From: Caenorhabditis elegans
Taxonomy: Eukaryota; Nematoda; Chromadorea; Rhabditida; Rhabditidae
Assembly: GCF_000002985.6 (NCBI RefSeq)
Contig: NC_003283.11
Span: forward strand, 10,230,001-10,294,000
DNA: 64,000 bases
Direction of reading: 5' to 3'
In this document: piece by piece, positions 26,360 to 37,400 of the stretch
How positions within the stretch are numbered: position 1 is the first letter of the stretch
Layout: the number at the start of each line of letters is the position of its first letter
The notes under the pieces: generated by a model
The model's input: the letters and a program-made list of their open reading frames with translations, nothing else
What the model was told of the DNA's origin: nothing
The model's database searches: none
Made by a program: the position numbers and the translations under genes

Positions 26360-28654
26360 ATGCTCCAAGAGCCCACTTCTTCTACTTTGACATGCAAAAT
26401 TTGTTGTGAACCAGCTCATGGTGTTCATTTTGGGGTTGCTTCTTGTCGAGCATGTGCAGCATTTTTTCGGTTTGTTTTAAATATAGAATTGGAATTTAAA
26501 TATGAAAAATCCGTATAATCAAAATTTCAGTATTAACCTATATTTCAGAAGAACAACCGTACTTGGAAAGAAGTATACATGCCGTCAGAAAAATGAAAAA
26601 TGTACAACAAACAACGAAGATAGATTTAACTGCAGATATTGCCGTTACCAAAAGTGTCTCTCAAATGGAATGACACCTGAAAGTACAGGTTCTTCACATT
26701 TCAAAAACTAAAATATTTTCCAGATGTCAAATATAATTATGATGCAGCTGTTCATTACAACAAGAAACCATCTCCTAAAATGAAAATCGATGCTCACGAG
26801 CCACCATCCGACCCAAGTTCTCCGGTGAATTCAGATCATAAAATATGTGTTCCTCAGACGAAGGATGTTACTTATGAAGTTCAAACTGATGAAAAAGGAG
26901 AGCCAATTGTCAAATTAGACATCACTGGACTTCTTAATAATATTACATCCGTTTTCGACGATTTCGTACCTTCCGAGGAAATTCGAAATTTGAATACTTT
27001 GCAAAGAATGAATCACGCTTTGATAGAATACAGACAGATACATCACAGTAATGTAATTAAAGTAAGATATCAGTATCACGGAAGTCTTTATTTTCATCCT
27101 TTTTAGTTTGTTCAGTCTATATCAATGAAAGATATACTGATGACAGGAAATGATCAAATCAAATCAATCACAAAATTTTTGATGCACTCAATTCCTTTTC
27201 AATCTCTTCGGAACGAAGAACAAATGCAGATGCTGAAATCTATTTGGGTTCAATGGAAAAGACTGGAACGATATGCTTCAACTGCTCAAATATTTGGAAA
27301 AAGAATGTACGAGGATCAAATTGTGACTCTAGTTCCAGGTCAAGCTGCGTATCTGAACAAAGTCCGTGTGGAAAATTGCTCCTTTATCTACAAAAAAGCG
27401 GAAGGAATGAAGTTGTGAGTGAAAAAATTTAAAGTCACTAAATCCAACTAATTTCAGTTTTATGGAGAATTTCAATACTCGAATGATGGAAGAAGTTGGA
27501 AAACCTTTAGTTGAATTAGAGTTGACAAGTGTGGAGATTGCATTTATGTTGGCTCAGCTTTCCTGGCAGGTAGCAGGTGAATGTTATGAAAGTTACATTT
27601 TAGAAAAACAATAGAATAAAAAAAATATGCGAGTTGGTGTAATTTAATATCATCACTCACTACTGTAAATAAATCGTTATTTTGGTGTGTTTTTTCGGAA
27701 TGTTTTGAATGTAGAATTTGAAGTTAAAAATGAAAAATCCGTATATTCTCTTCAGGAATAATAATTTAAAAAAAAAAATATATATATATATATATGTAGT
27801 TTGATTGTGGTATGGAAAATGCGCAGCTGGCATCGGTTGAGGTAATCGATGGACCACCATATAGGAGTAATGTCAGGTTACTGTGGCTATTCTGCTATTG
27901 CTGCAAGAAAGAGGAGGTTGTATTTAGACACGAACATATATATATACATACAAATTAAGATAAATATCCCGGTTTCGCGAAACGTTTCGTTCATATCTAA
28001 AAAATTTTGTATACAAATATATGTTGTAAAATTTAAAAGAAAGAAACAAATCGGCATATTTCTTCTGGTTATCAAGTTATCTCGACAATTCGTCGCAACT
28101 TATCCACCGAAAAAAAGAAGAAAAAACACTTACTATTAGTCGAGGAATTGCGCTGATGGTGAAACTGGCAATTTAATTGCACGGAAATTAATTCATTAGC
28201 AAAATTGAAAAATACATTAAAAGTTGGTAAAAATTTTATAATTTTTTTAACATAAATATTCCGTCTTTACGGTACATTTTTTTTAAATTTAAAGGGAAAT
28301 ACCAATAAGTACTTTTACTTTTAAAATAAATTTAATAAATAAACGAGTATTCCAGGAAAAGAACTCCAAGGAGATGTTTTGAAAGCAAGTGAATCAGAAC
28401 AAGAAGCTTTAGCCAATGAACTTCACCTCTATTATATTCAAGAGCTACGCCTTCCTAATTATGCAGCTAGACTTATCAAAATTATGAACATTATAAATTC
28501 GGCACAGGTAAGTTTGATAACACTGTCAGTATTAATTTATTCAAATTTATAGAAAATTCACTTTGAACGTCAAAACTTCATGGATATTGTCCGGATCTTC
28601 GATTTCTTCCGAGTACACGTATCAGATCCCGAAATGTACAAATCTTATTTTTAA
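26360..28654 (+). CDS. Nuclear hormone receptor, nematode supplementary type
   Basis: Seven exons (26360-26469, 26549-26682, 26724-27061, 27107-27414, 27458-27576, 28356-28507, 28553-28654) encode 420 residues. The DNA-binding domain starts near residue 12 with CKICCEPAHGVHFGVASCRA, then CAAFFRR, and the second zinc finger follows (CRQKNEKCTTNNEDRFNCRY then CRYQKC). The CRACAAFF P-box is the form common in the expanded HNF4-derived nematode receptors. A hinge rich in Pro/Ser/Asp precedes a helical ligand-binding domain (about residue 200 to the end). It presumably acts as a nuclear transcription factor; ligand and targets are unknown. All phases join. Intron 5 is 779 bp, far longer than the others, and contains a (TA)n run and a copy of part of intron 1. 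The specific nhr number is not known to me. Confidence 0.9.
27577..28355. other. Long intron of the nuclear receptor gene with a TA repeat
   Basis: The intron holds a (TA)n tract at about 27779-27795 and a segment at about 27710-27755 resembling intron 1 (26480-26530). No coding sequence is supported. Confidence 0.5.
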
Positions 28655-28760
28655 ATATTTTCAATGCATTCCTGTTTTGACTCGTATCACTGTTACGCTC
28701 AAATTGTTGACTGGTGGTACTATTGTTATCTGAATTTTATTATTATTTTATTTTTTTTGT

Positions 28761-30554
28761 TCATAAACTTACAGTTCTACTTTGATTTTGTTGACAGAAA
28801 TTACAGAAAAATGATAAAATTGCTTTCCGAAATGAAGTAAAAGTGAGGCACATCACAAGAGTATTTGCAGAAGAATGAAAAGAAATAACACCAATTAAAA
28901 CCAAGCAGGCGCCTAAAATGGAGACTTTAGTTTTTTTGCGATTTTCCAGGTGTATTAAATAGTATTCACGAGATTTCATTTGAACTTTAGTTATAATATA
29001 ATCTGGAGATATTTGTTCAAAATTTCCTAAAATTTGCAAAAAATGGTTTTTTATAATTTTTATAATCTCTTTTTTAAGACTGTGACTGATTTGTTTGAAC
29101 AAACCTGAAGCATCTTTCCCAGTTAAAATAACGACTGACAGAATTAAAATGGGAAATAGAAAAAAGAATGCGAATACCAAATTCTGAAAGCTTATAACAT
29201 TATCCAAGAAAATATTTTTTATTTTTCAACTGAATTAACCTGCATAATTGTACTTATAACTGCAACTGAATGTTTTTTAAAACTTCTGTTAGATATTCTT
29301 GTTTTGATTGATTTCAGCATTATGTACAACTGAGCATATAAAATATAATAAGAAGTTGAAAGTATTACGGTTCCAAATATAATGCTCAATGTTAAAAAGA
29401 AGAATGCAGGATTTCGATGAAAATCTATGTCATAAATGGCAATTCCTGGAATTGCAGAGATCCATGTGGATATTGAAGAATATTTCTAAACGTTTAAATA
29501 CGTTGGTAAAACATTGAAGTAGTCTACCTCATTTATTATAATTTTCAGCTGTAATTCACTCGGCTCTGAAAATGCAAAAGCAATAGTTCCAAGTACTGGC
29601 AATAGATTTGAAGACATTTTTGAAAATGCTTGCATTTGACGAGGAAGCACATTTTTCTGAAAGTTCATTATAAGGTAGTTATAATTAAAAAAAAATGAAC
29701 CTGTTCAATTGCGGCCACAACTTGATGTCTTTTAAGAAGGCTTATAAAAATACAAGTGTTTGTATTTCCAATACACCATAGAGTAAATACCATTTGATAA
29801 TGAGTAGATATTCCAAAAAAATTCGATAAAAATCCTATTGTATATCCACCAATGACTGGGAAAAGTGGTATCGGCACCATTAAAATAGAAAAGTAAATGT
29901 CGAAGATCAGAAGTATTATCTGGAACATAATTAGTCAAACATTCTTCACTTGTTTTCATGCTGCTATATTAGTAAAAAAACAATCGAAAAACGCAATAAT
30001 GCCTAGCCTATTATTGATTTGTTTCGCATAGACCCATTTGTACGTTACTAAATTTGGATTTTTGATATTTTTTATTCTTCGCTAATAAGTTGCATAACTT
30101 CTTGAAACTTAAAAATTAAAAAAAAAACAATTTTCCTGTCGAGGTACAACAAAGTTAAACAGTCACACTAATTATTGACCTTTAAAAAGCCGTAGATCTC
30201 AGCTGATTATGTTGATTGTATTCTTTTAAAAATGCTTCCCCTATCTATTCGTTTTTTTAAATTAGTTTTTTAAGTAGAAAAGTTTTTTCAAGGAATTTTT
30301 TGAAATTTACGAAAGGAAAACAAATAACTCAAAGTTGGAATACAAATTATTATATTTGTGAGCCTCCACATCATAAAATTGAAAATAAAACTCACTTGAA
30401 AATAGAGAAGATAATATCGATAATCATCTATCATTCCATGATGATAACATATTAAATAAACCCCAAAACTATTTATAAAAAATGAAATAACTCCCGACGT
30501 GCCCATAAATATCCGTACAGATTGTTCAATTGTTTCCCCAGAAGTGTTTAACAT
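28761..30554 (-). CDS. Seven-transmembrane chemoreceptor, sri/srh-like
   Basis: Seven exons are proposed (30554-30396, 29919-29701, 29656-29528, 29485-29240, 29183-29105, 29026-28970, 28912-28761), giving about 346 residues. Features are TM1 followed by DDYRYYLLYFQ, then VPIPLFPVIGGYTIGFLSNF, and near the C-terminus VISFHSSANTLVMCLTFTSF followed by RKAI. These match the SRI/SRH classes of nematode chemosensory GPCRs. The last part can be read as one open exon, but two in-frame segments of 78 bp and 57 bp have GT...TTTTAG ends, and removing them restores the normal TM6-TM7 spacing. It is likely an intact sensory-neuron receptor with an unknown ligand. The gene is tail-to-tail with the nuclear receptor gene, about 105 bp apart. 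Confidence 0.82.
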
Positions 30555-31482
30555 TACGTGATTGAAAAATGGAGCTGTGAATTTTGAAGGAATTTCTCGA
30601 ATTATTTACAACCTAAAAAATAAACATCTGCGTTGGCGTTGATTAAAAAGTGATGTTCAGGCACAAAAGGAAAATATATAAATATCAACAAATATATATA
30701 TTTACATAGATTGGACTAGTTCGGCTCATTTGAGTGGAATAAAGCCTAACTTTTAAATAAAACAATGTTTAATTATTGAAACAAAAAACGAATAAGCGAT
30801 AAATTAATAGATAATATTCGAAACTCAATTGGCATCAAACGTCACTTTCAATGAGATTAGTTACAGAATAATCTTAAAAATTGACTTTTGCTTACAACTG
30901 CGGCAAAATTAAAATTGTAGACGTAGTTTATATAAGTGAATAGAAATTTATGCAATCAGACGAATTCTGATCATCTGAAAGTTGTGACAACTCATTCCAC
31001 CTGCAATTTGATTAAAAATTATAGACTGCTGTAATCTGTCATCAAACCACAAAAACACAGAAAAATTGATAGTTTGTGACTATTCGTCATTTTCAAAGAT
31101 CAATTAATTTTTAAAATTCTGTTAAGTGCAAGTATTTAAATAATTTATTCGTTATTATCCATACTTTGTTCATTCACATTCGTTTCATTATAAAAAATTA
31201 GGGCATTTCTGAAGCATGTAAAATGAATAAATGGGGGAATGTAAATACTCACAACTACCAGGTGTTTCAAGTTTCAGCTATATTTTAAGTTTTTTGTGGA
31301 AATGGGTGTTTTTTTGATTTAAAAAAAAATAATTTGTTGATTGAATAACAATTTTTGAATTTTCAATCGAAAAAAACAACTGGTCCAAGAGTAGGAGAAA
31401 AATACTGGGAGTTTTGAGAAATTATGCAATGGAAAATGGAATGGTAAGATGAGACACAGAGAGTTTTGAAAACATTAAAATA
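30555..31482. other. Intergenic between the chemoreceptor and ric-4
   Basis: AT-rich sequence. It should contain the ric-4 3' UTR near 31200-31480 and the receptor promoter near 30555-30700. Nothing else is seen. Confidence 0.45.
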
Positions 31483-34400
31483 TTATTTTGTGATGAGATT
31501 CTTCGCACGCTTGTTAGCAGATTCCACACGGACTTCGTTGGATTGAGCCTGGAAAAACATTGAGTTAAATAGAATATTCGATGATTTAGATTCTCCCGAG
31601 TTTACTGAGTTTCTCAAAGTATTACAACTAGAACCAGTATAAAAATAGATCATTATTTTTGATTACAAAGTTTCAAACGAACATTTCTCAATAAAGTTTT
31701 CAAGGAAAAATATTAGAATTAGTTTCTCATAGTGACATAATGTTCGATCAATACATTTTCAATCTAAATTAGGTTTTTGCAAATTTTCTTGTTATGCTTT
31801 GAAAATTCAAATTATCATTACACTTACCTTGTCATGAATTCTGTCGAGTTGTCTATTCTGGTTGGAAACTTCTGTGCTCATATCAATTGCCATGTTACGC
31901 AAATTGCCGACCATTGTTGAAACTTGTTGAACATTCTCGTCCATTTCATCTTCTCGTGCATCATTAGTGATCCTTCAATGAAACAATTGAAATGTTATCT
32001 TATTCTAATAAAACTTACTTGGTAATATATCCTCCTTGAGGTCCCATCGATGAATCTCCAACAGTGATCCTTGGCTGATCAGAGATAACACCTCCATCAT
32101 CATCTTTCTTCCATGCTTTTGCAAATTCCGTCTTTTCAAAGTCATCGGTCTTGTTCCATGGCAATACACACAAACCACAACATTTTTCCATTCCTTTCAA
32201 ATGATCTTCTGCTTCTTTCATGTCCTGATTGATTGTATCAAGAGCACCTTCGCAACGCTCAAGTTGTTCTGAAAACCACAAGAATGTATTTAATAGTCTA
32301 GAAGTTTGATGACTGACCTCCTTGATCATCGAGCATAACCAAAGTTTTGATTCCAGCCTCTTTACTTTCTTCGCAAAGAGCCAACATTCTTCTGGTGGAT
32401 TCCAATGACTGAAACGAAACATTTATAAATTTAAGAGACAACTTTTTTTCATTTCCTAAATTTATCTCAAACACATCTTTCAATCAAACTTCTTCTGCAT
32501 CAACTATTACCTCTATAGTCTTTTCATCAATTCCCACATTAAGCCCTTTAAGCTCATCACTCATATCAGCTGGAAGTACCAACCCATTGATATCGACAGT
32601 TGGCTCAACGGCATACGGACGGGGATGCCGTTGGCCGCCGGGAGCGCCGCGCCGAGCCGACATCCCCGTTTTTTCAAACTTTCAAAACCGCCCCGGCTAC
32701 ACGGGGAAACGATATTCGACGTTGTTTTCGTATTTATTGGTACCTTAAAACTTTTCAGATACGAAAGAAAGAAAGAAAACAAGAAAAAAATTTAAGAAGG
32801 TCTTGTCAACATTTATTGGCTTGAGAGAATCCGTGAATCAAATTTTCGGCACCTAAACAAAATGACAACAATTTCACGATTGAGGGAGCACGCCGAAACG
32901 AAGAACAATGACGTTTATGGAAGAAGACACAGATTTCGGAGAAACTTGATAGGAATGAGAGCCACGAAGGAAAAGAAGGGCACACACTGGATTGACTAAA
33001 CATCCATTTTCAGAATTGGAAGACTATGCATGTTCTCCCGAGTTTGGCCAGTTTGTGACAAGCAAATATTTGGAATAATATTGGTTTGAATTACAATTAG
33101 CTTTTTCAAATTATATGAAACAGCAAAAAGCCTAGTTTCTGATAACAACTTTAGCCAATTCACCTCCAAATTACATGGCTGATGACCGGAAAATGAGGTG
33201 ATTGCTTGTAATCTTTGATAGAAGAATTATATAAATGCGGTTCAAAATAAAGATATACATAATTAAATGCAACCATCCGAAATAAAAGTTTAAACTTTTT
33301 AAATATCATGATAAATGAAACATTCGATCACTTGAACGTCTGATAAAATATTATAATTTAATTTATTGAAAAATTTCCTAATTGAAAATAAACAAGTAAG
33401 TATAATGAAAAAAGATTTAGCTTTTGGAAAGAAATCACGAAATGCCTATTCCTGTTATTCAAAGTTTCTAAGGTGATCTTACAATTTGTTGTTTGGGTAG
33501 TTTTTTGATTATGGCTGACTATGATTCATGAATAAAATGAGAGCTACTCATTGATCAAAAACATATCTTGCCTTGAGGCATTTAGTTTTGTTCATATGCA
33601 TTTCCAAGATGCTACACAAAGTCATAAAGTCAACAAGCTCTTCAAGTCTCACTTTAAGTCAATATCTTTAAAAGGTCTGAACTGGGAAACTGAGCCCCTT
33701 CTGGCTTCTGGACTCGGAAATTTCGGTCTTGAGAGAAAAGTAAAGAATTTATGTTTTCGATTGGAAAGAAGTGGTAAGTAAATTCAGAAACGAGAGAATA
33801 AAACAACCCAGCAAAAAATGGAGGATGTGGAGGGACAGAATGCAATACGTAAATGGAAAAAGGGACATGCATTCGAAATGAGAAGAAAGATATGGAAAAG
33901 TGTGGAAGAAAAAGCTGGAAGGAGAAAGGGACTCTTGGGAGTTTGATTGTACTACTAAAAGAGAAGAAGAAAGACAAATCAATCAAAACTTTCACGTCGT
34001 TAGTCAATGAGAATGAAAGAAGAAAAAAGAAACGAAAAGCTGAAGTTTTTGGTTGGTGAGAGAGCCTATGCTAATTGGGGGAATACCGGAGGGAACTACT
34101 AATCGAAGAGCTCTAACTTTATTTTTTAATTTGTGATTTGATAAGAAAAACAATGTCTATCACATCACAAATTGAAAATAAACGGATAACTAGTATTTTC
34201 TCACGTGGATATCAAACAGGCTAAATAGCTTCAAAAAGACAATTTTTTGAACATCAAACCGAAACTAACACAAATGCTACTTGGTTTGCAGTGAAAGAGC
34301 TTTTGAAATTTGAAATTTTGTGGTAATGTATGAATGGAGTTTTTAGTGAGTTAGGAGGAAAGCGGAGACAAAAAAAAAGAAAGCTACCATAAGGAAGTTT

Positions 34401-37400
34401 CAAGTTCAATATAGTTACAGCTTTCAAAAAAAATTGTGAAAACTAAAATTTCCGCTAGATTTTGAACAGAATAACTAGATCCAAGAAAATAATTCAAGTC
34501 AGCAAACAAAATGCTTTTTCAAAACTAATATGGTCAATTTCAAACGGAATAATTTTCAAGTGGAATATGAAATGTGATCCTCCAGAAAAATTAAGAATCA
34601 AGCTAAAAGCCAATAAAAAATTCTCGTTAGAAATTTATTTACACGAAATGAATACTACTCAAAAGTGCGATGACGTTAACAATTAAAAAATGCAAAGGTT
34701 TATTTTTTGTCGATGACTCGAAAACATGGTGCACATGATTCTTCCTGATTTTAATGACGGGACATCCTCAGTTTTTGAAAAAATACGTAGATTTCGAATC
34801 AAATTTAAAAAGTAGGAGGATTTGTAAAACATATGAAATATGGTTTCCCTCTCTTTTCTGCTGTTTCGATCACTAATAGTTATAAGGTTGCACTATGAAG
34901 CCTTAGTCTTTTCTCTGTTTCCCATAAAATTTACAACTTTCAAATGGTTGATTTAAAAATAAACTAGCTCCCAATAATTGAAACAGCTCAACTAGGAATT
35001 AGGCTGGTGTTGTGGAATGAATATAATCCAAAAAAAACATAAGTGTGCCACAAAAATATTTTTATGGGGAAATTCAACGAGATGGTAATGTAATGAATAT
35101 GTGTTGTCCATATTAAATGCGCAAAGAGAATACACATCCATTTAGATTGTAAGTGTGCTCTATTGATAAAAATTATTGCCAAATTGAGTTTTCGCAATAA
35201 GAGCAGGCAAGAAAAAACGATCCGTCGTAGGCTAAATCGAATTTATAGAAAATCGACACAAGTGCTTCACAGACCACAAACAGAGTCTGATTGAACAAAA
35301 ATTGAGATGTTGTTGACATTGAAAAATGGAAGTCACTTGGGGGTGGGAAGGATGGGAAATTATATGAAATTTGAGAAGATTTCCGAACAAGCTGAGCAAA
35401 TAAATCAAAATCCCAGACAAAAGTAAACTTATGGGAACAGCTAAACAAGTAAACTTTCTGAAAAAAAGAAATATACATAGTTGACTGTTAAAAATATGTT
35501 GATTTTTGAAATGTTCGCCGCTTAAAACTTATTCCTTTAATAACATTGTACCGAAATAAAAAGTAAATATTTCGAATGGAATGTTCAAACATCTTTCACT
35601 CCAAATATACTAAATTCAACCAAGAAACTTATTCTTGTTTCTAGGATTTCTCTAAAATTTCATCAAAAGGGCTTTTCATGTTTCAGACGAAAAACAAAAA
35701 GCAAAACGAAAAACAAGAAAAAAAAGAGAAATTTGTGAGAAGTGGACTAAAATTTGGAGAGCCCTGTGACTCTCCCGGGCGGTGGAGAAGGCTCAGAAGG
35801 GCCGCGAAAAATTAGTGAATGACATGCGAATTTTCAATATATTTGGAAGGCAGAAGAAGGAAACGAAAAAGAGGAAAGGAAGAATATCGCGAAAGAGAGA
35901 TGGTTGTAAGGGTCCCATGTCCATATGTATGTATGTATGTGCATACTCCAAAACTGAAAAGACATACTCTTCTCGCTTCTTCTCGACTTCCAACGACCAC
36001 ATCATCATTTTTTATGAGTGTCGCAATTCAATGCAATTGACGACAAAAATATTTGCAATATGACAAAAAGTAAAGAAACTGACTCAAGTTTGTGTCAAAA
36101 AATTGGGATATTTTCAGAACTAAAAAGCATTTCAAACTAACAGTGATGGGCACTCAATCACTGAAAAAATCTCAGTCAACTGATGCAATTACGGACTAAA
36201 AGAGGGAAAATAAGTTAGATGTTGTGAGATCGAAAGAGAAAACACGAACGCAAGAGAGCGAATAAATTGGAAGAAATTGGTTCGTTTGCTGCCCGACAAA
36301 TCGAATTGAAATAAAGCACCTGTTTTTGAGGAAAGCTTGGCCACCGCCGAGTTGAGCTAGAAAAACTTTGTTTGACTTGAAAAATATAATTATACTGGAA
36401 GCATTTTTTTAGGAAAATTATGTGGGGGTTGCTGCAGTTTTCAATCCAATAAAACTGTAAGAATCAACATTGAACTTCAAGTAGTAAAACGTATATAATT
36501 TAGATTAGGCAAACTCTAAAAGCAAAAATCTTCCAAAAAATCAAAGAAATGACAATTCTAAAACTATCATGTTGCACACGATTTCGCGTGTCTAGAAGAA
36601 TGACATGATCATTATGCCGAGGAATCTTACAGACAAACACTGAAAAGAAGAAAAAATAAAATAAAAAAAATTAGTTTTTTTTAAAATAAATAGTAAAAAC
36701 TCCGTTTGAAAGCACTAATTTATTTCTTCCGAGGATCATGTGAAAGGTTTCGGAGATTTTCAATATGAATTTTTAAATGTTTTGTTCTCTTAGATTTTAT
36801 GGGAAACCCTACTGAAGATGATATCATAGAATATTGGAAAAGTCTAGAAATTCGTACTTTTATCAGAATACATATGATTTTTTAGTAAAGTCAATAATAT
36901 GACATATCCACGCAGACACAAAAATGGCGTGTCCCTATAAGGTAAACGTATCTTACATTCATTCTGACCTTTATAATTTATTAAAGTTCAAAAAATGAGT
37001 ATCGTAGAAACAGTTTGATATGAAATTGTGGCTCACGGTTAGAAAATTCTCTAAATTCAGCAAGAAATAATTACTATTTTTCAGTATCCTGTTTGTTTGA
37101 TTTTGAGTTTTGGATTTACCCTATGATTGAAAGTGTAATGTGTTTAATCTATAATTAATCTGAATAGAAGTACAGTTCACACATATATTTCACATATCCT
37201 TAGCGGTGGCTTAAATTTAAACTTTTGTTTTTGAAACTTGTGATTCTATTTCCATCCATTTCAGTTCAGAGCATACATTTTTGTGCCCTTCAGCACTCCA
37301 CGTATGTACTGCTTTAAAAATTTTAAAGATGTTTTATCAAAATTATTTAACGAAAAAATCATTCTGAACAAGAATAATTTGTGTTTCGAACTTCCCAAAA

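Noticed and set aside
33551-36063. Charged Lys/Glu-rich open frames in the ric-4 intron
   Set aside because: They arise from purine-rich low-complexity DNA and have no conserved motif or splice support.
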